Shown here piece by piece: positions 42,416 through 51,300 of a stretch of 64,000 bases of DNA (within the stretch, counting starts at the first letter, position 1; each line of letters starts with the position of its first letter). Source of the DNA: Neptuniibacter marinus (GTDB lineage: Bacteria > Pseudomonadota > Gammaproteobacteria > Pseudomonadales > Balneatricaceae). The stretch lies in assembly GCF_001597725.1 (NCBI RefSeq), contig NZ_LUTR01000003.1:124001-188000 (forward strand), read 5' to 3'. The translations under genes were made by a program, and so were the position numbers. Below the pieces are notes generated by a model. The model saw only the letters and a list, made by a program, of their open reading frames with translations, was not told the DNA's origin and searched no databases.

Positions 42416-43048
42416 TTAAGAGTTATTGCTCACAGGAGTGAACTGTTTGTCTAAATGGGCGGTATTAGGGTGATGGATTTGGATATTGTTTTTCCCTTTC
42501 TGTTTAGCTAAATACATCGCGTTATCCGCATTTCGGATTAAGGTTTCTTTATCGGTTCCATGTTCTGGATAAATGGCAATACCTATACTGGATGAAATTT
42601 TAATAGTGTTACCTGCTATTGGGATAGGTTTAGCTGTCTCTCTTAGCAATTTTTCCGCGATATGTATCACATCTTTTCTTACCTGTATTTTTTGCAGGAT
42701 GATAACAAACTCATCCCCTCCCATTCGAGAAACAGTGTCGTGGCTTCTAAGTATGCGCTTAAAACGTTGTGCAATTATTTTTAATAGTTCATCTCCAACC
42801 CCATGACCATAAGAATCGTTTATAGCTTTAAAACCATCTAAATCAATAAAAAGGATAGCAATAGAATGCTGCTCTCGCATCTCTGTACGCAATAATTGGT
42901 CAAAACGGTCATTAAATAAAGACCTATTAGGTAGGCCCGTTAGTGAATCGTAAAATGCTAGGTGTTGTATCTTCTTTTCGCTTTCACTTGATCTTATTCT
43001 TAACTCAATGTTTTCTATTATATTTTTTTCCTTGTAGTAAGGCGGCAT
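42416..43048 (-). CDS. GGDEF domain portion of a frameshifted diguanylate cyclase
   Basis: This frame encodes a complete GGDEF domain: LAFYDSLTGLPNRSLFNDRF, LFIDLDGFKAINDSYGHGVG, SRMGGDEFVIILQ with the active GGDEF, and the C-terminal SSIGIAIYPEHGTDKETLIR, then NADNAMYLAKQKGKNN. Its first residues overlap the neighbouring membrane-domain frame. The annotated ATG is probably not a natural start: losing one base from the T7/A7 run at 43023-43029 joins the two frames through LLQGK and NIIENIELR. It is probably one gene of about 380 codons, either mutated or with slippage. Confidence 0.85.
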   Translation of the reverse strand: MPPYYKEKNIIENIELRIRSSESEKKIQHLAFYDSLTGLPNRSLFNDRFDQLLRTEMREQHSIAILFIDLDGFKAINDSYGHGVGDELLKIIAQRFKRILRSHDTVSRMGGDEFVIILQKIQVRKDVIHIAEKLLRETAKPIPIAGNTIKISSSIGIAIYPEHGTDKETLIRNADNAMYLAKQKGKNNIQIHHPNTAHLDKQFTPVSNNS

Positions 43049-43568
43049 AGATAATGAATATAGAGAATAAAGATAACATTAAAGCCATACCTGTAGAGGT
43101 GGCTTGCTCTGAGGTTAGGTAGTGAAGAATATTGGGCGCTATTGTTGGTATGATAAAGGATATTATTGAGAGTTTATCGACTGATAAAGAGGAGGATGCT
43201 CCCGCTAATAAACCCGCCAACATCATTGAGATGTATAACTGTGAATCTAAGGGAACCTGGGCAGCAAAGAAATAACCACACCATCCCCATATTGCGCCGG
43301 ATAAGAAAACACCTACCCTAAAAAATATTAGCTTTATTGTAATATTTTCGGTTATATGCCTTTTTTCATTAAAAATAAGAACAAATAAGAGGCGGGAAAA
43401 AAGTATGCCTAAGTTGAGTGTTAGCCATAAGATAAGTTCGTTATAAGCGATTTTATCTTTTAAATGAAAAGTTATTAGGAAACAAAGAAATACACTAATA
43501 ATAAAACTTATTTTTAGAGATTTTCTAAGTAATAGCATTTTTTCTAGATTGATAGATACGCTATTCAT
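43005..43568 (-). CDS. Membrane-domain portion of the frameshifted diguanylate cyclase
   Basis: The 187-aa frame holds the N-terminal sensor half: five or six membrane segments (SFIISVFLCFLITFHL, ELILWLTLNLGILFSRLLFV, GVFLSGAIWGWCGYFFAA, YISMMLAGLLAGASSSLS and onwards), resembling MASE-type domains. It ends with a stop a few codons after the A7 run, where the GGDEF frame takes over. On its own it would be a truncated membrane protein with no output. Confidence 0.8.
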   Translation of the reverse strand: MNSVSINLEKMLLLRKSLKISFIISVFLCFLITFHLKDKIAYNELILWLTLNLGILFSRLLFVLIFNEKRHITENITIKLIFFRVGVFLSGAIWGWCGYFFAAQVPLDSQLYISMMLAGLLAGASSSLSVDKLSIISFIIPTIAPNILHYLTSEQATSTGMALMLSLFSIFIIYAALLQGKKYNRKH

Positions 43569-43790
43569 TTTTTTTACAGTATAAAGAACTTATTACTCTA
43601 ACAGTTAGTTGTTAGATTATCATTCTAGTGAATGTGAATTTTATTAATGAACTTTATGATTAGCTAGGAAAATGCACCTATAGTGGGATAGATGAGATGA
43701 ATATCTTAGTCTATGTAATTAAGAACGATTAAATTAAATGGAGCTTTCGTTGTTTGAGGCGCCAGATAAACCAGCGCACAAATTTGAGTT

Positions 43791-44123
43791 TTAAATGGTT
43801 GGGCAAAACATCTCATGAAGGGTATGGATAATGCGTTTTGCGGTATCACCTTGTAAAGAGTAATAGATGGTTTGTGACTCTCGGCGGGTTTTAACTAACC
43901 CATCTTTACGAAGTACAGCAAGGTGTTGAGAGAGTGCTGACTGACTTAAATCTAAACAATTGTTCAACGCTGTAACAGAAAGCTCTTTCCCATCGAGGTA
44001 GCATAGGATCAACAACCGACTTTCGTTGCCGAGCGCCTTCATTAATTGCGCTGCTTTGCCCGCATTATCTTTCATCATTTCAAGGGTTTCTGCATCAAGT
44101 GATGCCACAGTTGAATCGTTCAA
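43791..44123 (-). CDS. Persulfide-sensing ArsR-family repressor (SqrR/BigR/YgaV type)
   Basis: These repressors release DNA when sulfane sulphur links two cysteines. The 110-aa winged-helix protein has ALGNESRLLILCYLDGKELS with Cys41, the recognition helix LSQSALSQHLAVLRKDGLVK, the wing TRRESQTIYYSL, and Cys107 near the C-terminus (EMFCPTI). Cys41 and Cys107 are the positions I recall for SqrR, and the QTIYYSL wing is typical of BigR/YgaV. It is divergent from the MMPL operon, and a palindrome TATTAGTTTATACTAATA lies in front of that operon. A tandem DUF2892 protein, a frequent partner (YgaP-like), lies 6 kb away. Confidence 0.87.
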   Translation of the reverse strand: MNDSTVASLDAETLEMMKDNAGKAAQLMKALGNESRLLILCYLDGKELSVTALNNCLDLSQSALSQHLAVLRKDGLVKTRRESQTIYYSLQGDTAKRIIHTLHEMFCPTI

Positions 44124-44434
44124 AATTATACTCCGAAGCGCTTAACTATTAATGTTGGAAATGTAGTTTCCATACCGCTCACGCCAGCGTTACTGCTATT
44201 AATTATTATCAACTTATAGTTATTAATATATAGTTTTTTATAACTGATCTCATCTTACCTAGTTTGCTGCTTTTTCGCAATTTTCTAATATATTGCTGTC
44301 AGTATAGGGCATAACTTAACCTCTGCACCTTAGTCTAGTCTTAGTTTTATAGAGCCTTAATATATTGCAATATTAGTTTATACTAATATAATTGATGTTT
44401 ATTTACTATAAGCTTCACACTATAGGGGTGCTCA
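44124..44434. other. Divergent control region of the sulphur-responsive operon
   Basis: This AT-rich 311-bp stretch separates the repressor from the MMPL operon. It contains the 18-bp palindrome listed separately and a looser pair AGTTAT/ATAACT near 44218-44245. No gene was seen. Confidence 0.45.
44371..44388. promoter_or_regulatory. Putative SqrR/BigR operator
   Basis: TATTAGT-TTAT-ACTAATA is a perfect 7+4+7 palindrome, about 50 bp before the MMPL start and in an AT-rich promoter zone. AT-rich palindromes are what BigR-type repressors bind. A looser relative lies upstream of the DUF2892 gene (about 51148-51169). Confidence 0.55.
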
Positions 44435-47050
44435 ATGGGGTTTAAAACGCGGCTGGTTGCTTTGGCGATGGAAAAACCTAAGTCGGTTTTTCTGATGATT
44501 ATTGCTTTAGTTGTACTGGCGGGTCTACAAATACCGAGCATTAAGGTAGATACAGATCCGGAAAATATGTTGCCCCATGATCAGGTTGATCGTGTTTTTC
44601 ATGACAATGTTAAAAAACGGTTTTCGCTCTATGACTCTATTATTGTTGGTGTCGTTAATACCGAAAGTGAGCAGGGGATTTATAATCCACAAACTTTGCA
44701 AGATCTGCATCAGCTTTCCGCTGCAGTTCAGTCTATGCAGGGGGTTATCCGTCAAGATCTGATGTCGTTGGATACGGTGGATAATATAAGTCAGTCGGTT
44801 GATCAGCCGGGTACTATTCGTTTTGAATGGATGATGAAATCGGCACCGACAACGCAACTGCAGGCTGATCAAATAAAAGCATCGGTCGAAAACCTACCTC
44901 TACTACAAAATACACTTGTCTCTGGTGATGGCGAAGCGGCAGGTATTTATATACCCATTGAAAGTAAATCTGAAAGTTACCGTTTATCTCAAGAGATTCA
45001 GGTTGTTATTGATCAGTTACAGGCAAAGCATCCTGATTCTGGGAATGAGTTTTATATGGCTGGCCTTCCCGTTGCTGAAGATACTTTTGGTGTCGAGATG
45101 TTCATTCAGATGGCGATCTCTGCTCCTTTAGCAGGGTTGATGATCTTTATTCTAATGTGGGTGTTTTTCCGTTCCATGTTATTGATTACCGCACCGATGC
45201 TTGTTGCATTGGCAGCGGTCATTATTACGATGGGTCTATTGATTGGGCAGGGCTATACCGTCCATATTATGAGCTCGATGATCCCTATTTTTCTGATGCC
45301 TATCGCCGTTGTTGATTCTGTTCATATATTGTCTGAATTTTCAGATCGCTATAAACCGGGAGATAAACCTAAAGCTGCGTTAAGAGAGGTGATAGGGCAT
45401 CTATTTACACCGATGTTTTATACGTCAATTACATCAGCTGTCGGTTTTGCTTCATTAGCATTTACGCCAATTCCCCCTGTGCAGATTTTTGGCCTACATG
45501 TGGCTTTTGGTATTTTGCTTGCTTTTGTTTTAACCGTGACTTTGGTGCCTGCCTATATTGTTAGTTTATCGCCTCAACGCTTGGCTGCACTTAAAGATCA
45601 TTCTATTTCGGAGCAGGTGCATGAGGATGATGCTAGCCTGTTGAGTCGCTTGCTGTCCATTACCGGGCGTTTCTCCATCGCTAAATCTAAAGCCTTGGTG
45701 GTCATGTTTGTCGGTGTAGCGTTAGTGTCAATTTATGGATTAACAACCATTCAGATTAATGATAATCCCGTGCGCTGGTTTAAAGAGGATCACCGACTTC
45801 GTATCGCCGATAAAGTGATGAATGAACACTTTTCCGGTACCTATGATGCCTTTTTAGTTTTGGAGCGAACCGGCTTGGATCAGCAGAAAACGGCTTTCCT
45901 TGCGTATTTACGCAAACAGGTAAATACGCGTGAAAATGCAGAAGGAGTTGTTGCTAAGTTAGATGAGATTTTAGATTCGCTTGATAGTGAAGAGTACAGT
46001 GCTTTGCTACAAAAGCTCACCTTCGAATTAGATGATGCTGCTTATGAGGATAGTGCTAATGAAGCGAGTTGGTTAGCTCTATTAGATGCTGTGGAGAAAG
46101 TGCAATCTGAAAGTAAGTATTTTCTGACGCCAGAAGCATTAGCTTATTTGGATGACCTCCAGTTATTTTTAAATGATTCCGAGTTAATCGGAAAAAGTAA
46201 TTCCCTTGTTACCTTATTGAAAACTGTATTTAGGGAGTTGCAAGGGGGCGATTCTAGCCAGTACAAACTGCCAGAAAGCAGTAATGCTGCGGCACAAACT
46301 ATTTTAAGTTTTCAATCCTCTCATCGTCCCGATGATCTATGGCATATGGTGACACCTGACTACAATTCGACTGCACTATGGCTACAACTTAAGAGCGGTG
46401 ATAATCAGGAGATGAGTCGGGTTATTCAGCTTGTAGATGATTATGTAGCTCTACATCCTCTCCCTGAAAATGTTGAGATGAACTGGGCCGGTTTAACTTA
46501 TATCAATGTGGTTTGGCAGGAGCAGATGGTAACTGGCATGTTAAGCAGTCTTACGAGTGCGTTTTTTATGGTGCTGGTGATGATGTTTGTTCTGTTTCGC
46601 TCAATAAAACTCGGCTTATTAGCGATGCTGCCTTTGACGGTCACGATTTTATTTATTTATGGTCTGATCGGTTTTGTCGGTAAAGATTATGATATGCCGA
46701 TCGCTGTTCTCTCCGCCCTAACTTTAGGGTTATCAGTGGATTTCGCTATTCACTTTTTGGAGCGTTGTCGGGCAACCTATCAGCAAACAGGTAGTTGGCC
46801 TGAAACCGTTGATGAAATGTACAAAGGTCCCGCTCGAGCTATTAGCCGAAATGCGGTTGTCGTGGCGATAGGCTTCACCCCTTTATTATTTGCACCTTTA
46901 GTGCCTTATATCACCGTCGGTTTTTTCCTCGCGATGATTATGGCTGTTTCTGCTGTAGTTACCGTGGTCTTATTACCCGCTGTAATTAACGGCATTAAAA
47001 ATAAAGATAAGCTTTTTTCAGTATCAGAAAATGATTTATTAAAAAAGTAA
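44435..47050 (+). CDS. RND/MMPL family exporter
   Basis: The 871-aa inner-membrane protein has the two-fold RND layout: membrane segment 1 (about 17-34), a periplasmic domain (35-215), five clustered segments (about 220-380, with LMPIAVVDSVHILSEFSDRY and MFYTSITSAVGFASLAFTPI), a second long segment near 415-435, a second periplasmic domain and a second cluster from about 700 (LTLGLSVDFAIHFLERCRAT). It belongs to the hydrophobic-substrate (MMPL/HpnN-like) branch rather than the drug pumps. It is followed within 14 bp by a LolA-like protein and an outer-membrane protein, which suggests lipid or hydrophobic-compound delivery to the outer membrane. Confidence 0.87.
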   Translation: MGFKTRLVALAMEKPKSVFLMIIALVVLAGLQIPSIKVDTDPENMLPHDQVDRVFHDNVKKRFSLYDSIIVGVVNTESEQGIYNPQTLQDLHQLSAAVQSMQGVIRQDLMSLDTVDNISQSVDQPGTIRFEWMMKSAPTTQLQADQIKASVENLPLLQNTLVSGDGEAAGIYIPIESKSESYRLSQEIQVVIDQLQAKHPDSGNEFYMAGLPVAEDTFGVEMFIQMAISAPLAGLMIFILMWVFFRSMLLITAPMLVALAAVIITMGLLIGQGYTVHIMSSMIPIFLMPIAVVDSVHILSEFSDRYKPGDKPKAALREVIGHLFTPMFYTSITSAVGFASLAFTPIPPVQIFGLHVAFGILLAFVLTVTLVPAYIVSLSPQRLAALKDHSISEQVHEDDASLLSRLLSITGRFSIAKSKALVVMFVGVALVSIYGLTTIQINDNPVRWFKEDHRLRIADKVMNEHFSGTYDAFLVLERTGLDQQKTAFLAYLRKQVNTRENAEGVVAKLDEILDSLDSEEYSALLQKLTFELDDAAYEDSANEASWLALLDAVEKVQSESKYFLTPEALAYLDDLQLFLNDSELIGKSNSLVTLLKTVFRELQGGDSSQYKLPESSNAAAQTILSFQSSHRPDDLWHMVTPDYNSTALWLQLKSGDNQEMSRVIQLVDDYVALHPLPENVEMNWAGLTYINVVWQEQMVTGMLSSLTSAFFMVLVMMFVLFRSIKLGLLAMLPLTVTILFIYGLIGFVGKDYDMPIAVLSALTLGLSVDFAIHFLERCRATYQQTGSWPETVDEMYKGPARAISRNAVVVAIGFTPLLFAPLVPYITVGFFLAMIMAVSAVVTVVLLPAVINGIKNKDKLFSVSENDLLKK

Positions 47051-47064
47051 ACAGGAGAAAGGTA

Positions 47065-47874
47065 ATGTTTAAGTTAATCTCCATAACGTCGCTGTTTGTT
47101 GTGGCTGTCCTTAGTGTTTTCAAAAATGTTTATGCGGCGGACTTAACTAATGCAGATGAGATAGTGTCCAAAGCTAATCTGGTCTCTTACTACGCGGGTA
47201 ATGATGGTCGTTCGGAAGCGCGAATGTTAATTAAAGATGCTCAAGGTAGAGAACAAAAGCGGCAATTTACTATTTTACGTCGTGATCGAGAAGAGGGTGG
47301 TGAACAAGACTTTCTCGTTGTATTTAGTCGTCCATCCGATGTACGCAATACCGTATTTCTTGTGGCTAAAAAGCCGGGTGGGGATGACGATCGTTGGTTA
47401 TATCTTCCTGGCTTAGATTTAGTAAAACGTATTTCGGCCGGTGATAAACGTACAAGTTTTGTTGGCTCCCACTATTTTTATGAAGATGTATCGGGGCGTA
47501 GCATAAGGGAAGATAGCCATCAGTTACTGGAAACTACAGATAAACATTATGTGATAGAGAATAAACCTCTAGATACAAATAGTGCTGAATTTAGTCGGTA
47601 TATTGCTTGGATTAGCAAAGCTAACTTCTTGCCGGAAAAAATAGAATATAGGGATGAGAACGATACAGTCTATCGACGTGTAGAGGTTCTTTCTAGCGCA
47701 CTTATTCAAGGCCATGAAACGGTAACTAAATCAAAAGTTTCTGATCTGCGTAGCGGCGGTTCAACTACCTTAGAGTTTCGTTTTCAAAACTATGATCTAG
47801 GTATGGATCAGGCTGTATTTAGTGAGCGCTCATTGCGTAAGCCACCACGTGAATGGTTGCAGAGAGGACAGTAA
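47065..47874 (+). CDS. LolA-like outer-membrane lipoprotein-sorting protein
   Basis: The 269-aa product has a signal peptide (about 1-24, ending NVYA) and a LolA/LppX-like half-barrel domain: EARMLIKDAQGREQKRQFTI, DFLVVFSRPSDVRNTVFLVA, DDRWLYLPGLDLVKRISAGD, FVGSHYFYEDVSGRSIREDS. Proteins of this group occur with MMPL exporters and probably carry a hydrophobic cargo across the periplasm. It lies 14 nt after the exporter and overlaps the next gene by one base (TAATG). Confidence 0.87.
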   Translation: MFKLISITSLFVVAVLSVFKNVYAADLTNADEIVSKANLVSYYAGNDGRSEARMLIKDAQGREQKRQFTILRRDREEGGEQDFLVVFSRPSDVRNTVFLVAKKPGGDDDRWLYLPGLDLVKRISAGDKRTSFVGSHYFYEDVSGRSIREDSHQLLETTDKHYVIENKPLDTNSAEFSRYIAWISKANFLPEKIEYRDENDTVYRRVEVLSSALIQGHETVTKSKVSDLRSGGSTTLEFRFQNYDLGMDQAVFSERSLRKPPREWLQRGQ

Positions 47875-49184
47875 TGAAGTCTAAAATAGCCCAAGCAAGG
47901 CTTATATTTACGGTTGTAACCTTCTCGCTCTCATCTCTACTTTATGCGGCAGATGATTGGGGGGATGACGCTTGGGGCGAAGAGGAGAAACAAGGGGCTA
48001 TAGTACATGGCTTTATCGAAACCGCTGTCGGTAGCCGAGTGAGTGATGATGCGTTAATAAGTGATGATTTAAGCTTGGCAGAGGTGCGTGCCCGAGTTGA
48101 AGCGGAAAGTTATCAAGGTGACTTGCGCCTGAGCGGTAAAGTAGACCTATATGCTGATGGGGTTGAGAGTGGTTTAGATATCTATCTACGGGAAGCTGTG
48201 GCGGAGTTTTCCCTGGCGGATAATGTTGATGTGAGAGCGGGGCATCAAGTTTTAACTTGGGGTACTGGGGATCTAGTCTTTTTAAATGACCTGTTTGCTA
48301 AAGATTGGGTATCTTTTTTTGCTGGTCGAGATGATGAGTATTTGAAGGCGCCTTCGTCTAGTATAAAACTGTCTGCTTATGGGGAAAAAGCGAATATTGA
48401 TTTTGTTTGGACACCTATATTTAACAGCGATAATTTTATTTCAGGTGAGCGCTTTTCCTATTTTTCACCGAGGGTGGGAACACAAGTAGCCGCACCTAAC
48501 GGAAAGCTCGTACCGGAAGAGCCAAGTGAGAGCTTCAGTCATGGTGAGTTTTCAGCGCGTATTTATGGGCGTAGCCAAATACTTAGTGGTCGTAGTACAG
48601 AGTGGGCATTGTATGGCTATCGCGGCTTTTGGAAACAACCTAATGCTATTAATAGTAATAATCAGCCTTATTTCAGCCCGTTAACAAGTTTAGGTGCTAG
48701 CCTTCGTACGAATATTGCTAGTGGTATAGGTCATACTGAATTAGCGTGGTACAACAGCGTTGATGATGGAGGAAGCGACCCTTTAATTCCAAATAGTCAG
48801 ATTCGTTTTTTAATGGGCTATGAGCAGGAGTTAATTTCGAAACTGAACTTAGGCGTTCAATACTATTTTGAACATATACTTGACTACGATGCGCTGGCAG
48901 CTAATGACGGTGGTTCTATATATCGCCCTGATGAGCATCGGGAATTATGGACTCTTCGCTTGACCTATAGAGCGATGCAGGACAATTTAACACTTAACTG
49001 GTTTAGCTTTTATTCGCCTACAGACCAAGACTACTATCACCGCCCCTCAGTTAAATACCGCTTTAATGATCAGGTGAATTTAACCTTAGGTGGAAATATT
49101 TTTGGCGGAGAGCAGCCCCATACTTTTTTTGGCCAGTTTGAAGATGCATCGAATATATATGCACGGCTGAGGTGGAGCTACTAA
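47874..49184 (+). CDS. Outer-membrane beta-barrel protein of the MMPL operon
   Basis: The 436-aa protein has a signal peptide (about 1-25) and an acidic, Trp/Asp-rich start (ADDWGDDAWGEEEKQGA), then alternating strands ending in an aromatic residue (ARLRWSY), as expected for a barrel. Segments such as FIETAVGSRVSDDALI, VRAGHQVLTWGTGDLVFLND and LGVQYYFEHILDY recall DUF1302-type porins that accompany RND exporters. The ATG at 47874 overlaps the previous stop. It probably forms the outer-membrane end of the export system. Confidence 0.82.
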   Translation: MKSKIAQARLIFTVVTFSLSSLLYAADDWGDDAWGEEEKQGAIVHGFIETAVGSRVSDDALISDDLSLAEVRARVEAESYQGDLRLSGKVDLYADGVESGLDIYLREAVAEFSLADNVDVRAGHQVLTWGTGDLVFLNDLFAKDWVSFFAGRDDEYLKAPSSSIKLSAYGEKANIDFVWTPIFNSDNFISGERFSYFSPRVGTQVAAPNGKLVPEEPSESFSHGEFSARIYGRSQILSGRSTEWALYGYRGFWKQPNAINSNNQPYFSPLTSLGASLRTNIASGIGHTELAWYNSVDDGGSDPLIPNSQIRFLMGYEQELISKLNLGVQYYFEHILDYDALAANDGGSIYRPDEHRELWTLRLTYRAMQDNLTLNWFSFYSPTDQDYYHRPSVKYRFNDQVNLTLGGNIFGGEQPHTFFGQFEDASNIYARLRWSY

Positions 49185-49217
49185 TATGCTTGGTAGACTG
49201 AGTATGAGGCGAATTTA

Positions 49218-50498
49218 TTAAGCGTAATCTTTTCGCTGCCCACGACGGGTTGGTTTTGGCTTAGGTTTGTAATGGACCGTTGTAGAGCAGTTACGACCGT
49301 TTTTCTTCGATGCATATAGTGCCTCATCCGCTTTTTTTATAACGGCTTGGGCATCGGCTAAGTCCGCTGTTTTTTCACAAATACCAATACTTATCTGGAC
49401 ACTGACTACTTCACTTTTATCGCGTTTATGGCGCTGTTGTTGGCCCTGATCATTATCTTTTGGACGATCTTGATTACGGATATGCATCGGATAATTGGCG
49501 ATTGTTTCCCTGAGCTGCTCTATATAAGGGAGTGCTTCCTCCTCGTTTTTACCAGGGAAAACTAAGGTGAACTCTTCCCCCCCATACCTATAGGCTTTGC
49601 CGCCACCGGTGACTTGATTTAGCTTTGCTGCAACCATTTTTAAAACCTGATCACCTACATCATGCCCGTAGGTGTCATTAAACTTTTTAAAGTGATCAAT
49701 ATCACACATGGCTAAGGTATAGCGTTTACCTAAGGTTGCTAATTTATCTTGCAGGGCTCTACGGGCGGGAATCGCGGTTAATTCATCAATAAAAGCCATC
49801 TGATAAGAGTTTTGCATTATTGAAATCGCTAGGGCAATTAGACTGGCAGATACAAACAGGGCTGAGATAAGAGGTTTATCGAAGTAACTTAACATGATTA
49901 ATGCTGAGATAAATGAAGCAAGTAGGGCCGCATCTGTATAAGTTTTACGTATCGTAAAAGAGAGTACTACCGGAATAAAACAGACCGTAAAAGTAATAGC
50001 GGCGGCTTCACTTAGGTAATATTTATGGAACAGCATCTCTAGCATGCTCATCGGTAGATCAGCTAAATAAAGCCCTATAGAGCCGTTGGCCCAACTTAAA
50101 TAAAGGGTGAGATAGCTGAAAACTATAAGTGCGATTCTAATGATACCTATAGGAGTAAATAATCCTCGCTCTTTATAGATAGCGATTAATGCCATATGAA
50201 GAGGGAGTAGTACCGATATGCTACTGAATAACACAAAAGCATCAGGTTGGTTCAGACTGGTTTGTAAACCATGTTGAATAAGCCAGTAGGCGCCACTTAA
50301 ATTGAGGGCCGTAAACAAAATTTGGCTTCTTTTAAACCAGTAACCTAGTAGTGCGACAATAAAAGCGACAGGGTAGGGGGTTAAGGATAAAATTTGTTGA
50401 TATTCGTGGCTAAGTTGAGTGGCTATAGGCAGCACAAGACCCATACCACCAAGTAGTAGCAGAGAAGGCAAAATTAAGCCTGCAAGTCTTAAAAACAA
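49218..50498 (-). CDS. Membrane-bound diguanylate cyclase
   Basis: The 426-aa protein has about eight N-terminal membrane segments (to about residue 225), then a GGDEF domain with DELTAIPARRALQDKLATLG, LAMCDIDHFKKFNDTYGHDV, YRYGGEEFTLVF (active GGEEF) and a C-terminal ADEALYASKKNGRN. An insertion rich in Asp/Gln/Lys (QDRPKDNDQGQQQRHKRDKS) lies inside the catalytic domain. It is convergent with the MMPL operon. Confidence 0.88.
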   Translation of the reverse strand: MFLRLAGLILPSLLLLGGMGLVLPIATQLSHEYQQILSLTPYPVAFIVALLGYWFKRSQILFTALNLSGAYWLIQHGLQTSLNQPDAFVLFSSISVLLPLHMALIAIYKERGLFTPIGIIRIALIVFSYLTLYLSWANGSIGLYLADLPMSMLEMLFHKYYLSEAAAITFTVCFIPVVLSFTIRKTYTDAALLASFISALIMLSYFDKPLISALFVSASLIALAISIMQNSYQMAFIDELTAIPARRALQDKLATLGKRYTLAMCDIDHFKKFNDTYGHDVGDQVLKMVAAKLNQVTGGGKAYRYGGEEFTLVFPGKNEEEALPYIEQLRETIANYPMHIRNQDRPKDNDQGQQQRHKRDKSEVVSVQISIGICEKTADLADAQAVIKKADEALYASKKNGRNCSTTVHYKPKPKPTRRGQRKDYA

Positions 50499-50590
50499 AT
50501 TTATAATCCAACCGAGTTAACAACTGCTCCATTGTAACGACAGTGAGCGAAAAGTAACGACAGTTAATGAAAAAAATTGTTCTTAAACAA

Positions 50591-50618
50591 TAAAAAAGCC
50601 GAATAAAGGTACTCGGCA
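50591..50618 (-). terminator. Terminator of the DUF2892 gene
   Basis: On the minus strand GCCGA (50614-50618 region) pairs with TCGGC across a 10-nt loop and is followed by TTTTTT. It lies about 60 nt after the DUF2892 stop. Confidence 0.6.
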
Positions 50619-50678
50619 TAAGTTACAGGCTTTATACGGGACCCTATCTGAGGTCACTATAATGCGCTATTTGAGCGT

Positions 50679-51092
50679 TTAAACCCCTTCTGTTTTTTTA
50701 CAGCCTAGCATTGTTGCGATCATCATCGCTGGACACCAACCAGTGAAGGCTGACTGGCTTAAACTCACACCAATAATAGCGGTGATGATTAGGAGCATAG
50801 GTGTTAGGTTTAAGAAGAGTACCGCTGCTACCGTTAATAAGATTACCGACCCTGCGATAATATGAACCGCTTGATTGACGGTGACACCTTCACTGCTACA
50901 GCGTTCAGCTTTAAGACCCATTTTTTGAAAGATAAGTATGGCTGGACACCAACCTGTAAATGCGGATTGAAATAGATTCAAACCAACAAAGCCGGTTAGG
51001 TAATACCAGTTTGGATTCACGTAGGTTCCGAGTGCTAAGCTGGCAAGGACAACGAGGCCTGCCATTAAGCGTAGGGCTGCATTGATAGTCAT
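50679..51092 (-). CDS. Tandem DUF2892 membrane protein (YgaP-like, no rhodanese)
   Basis: The 137-aa protein carries two DUF2892 units, each with two membrane segments and the motif SQSAFTGWCPA or FQSAFTGWCPA (about residues 42-52 and 112-122). YgaP of E. coli joins one such unit to a rhodanese domain and is repressed by the sulphur sensor YgaV. Here the rhodanese part is missing and the membrane unit is doubled. The conserved Cys in GWCP may carry sulphur. An AT-rich partial palindrome upstream resembles the operator of the sensor gene at 43791. Confidence 0.8.
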   Translation of the reverse strand: MTINAALRLMAGLVVLASLALGTYVNPNWYYLTGFVGLNLFQSAFTGWCPAILIFQKMGLKAERCSSEGVTVNQAVHIIAGSVILLTVAAVLFLNLTPMLLIITAIIGVSLSQSAFTGWCPAMMIATMLGCKKTEGV

Positions 51093-51147
51093 AAAGCCTC
51101 CTGTTTTCAGAAAGTGTAGATTAAGATTAATTTATATCTCAATATTA

Positions 51148-51169
51148 TATATAAGTAATTTCTAATATA
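51148..51169 (-). promoter_or_regulatory. Possible SqrR/BigR-type site before the DUF2892 gene
   Basis: On the minus strand TATTAG-AAATT-ACTTATA resembles the perfect palindrome TATTAGTTTATACTAATA near 44371 in its left half and partly in its right half. It lies about 60 bp upstream of the DUF2892 start. Confidence 0.35.
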
Positions 51170-51300
51170 AAAGTTTTTTTATTCAGTCGTTAAATGTTTC
51201 AATCAAGGTACCTTTCATCTATTGAATCTATACTTTGAATAGTTATCCTCGAGTGCAACGTCCGTAACTAAGAAAGATTAAGCCTATGATGAGGGAGAAT

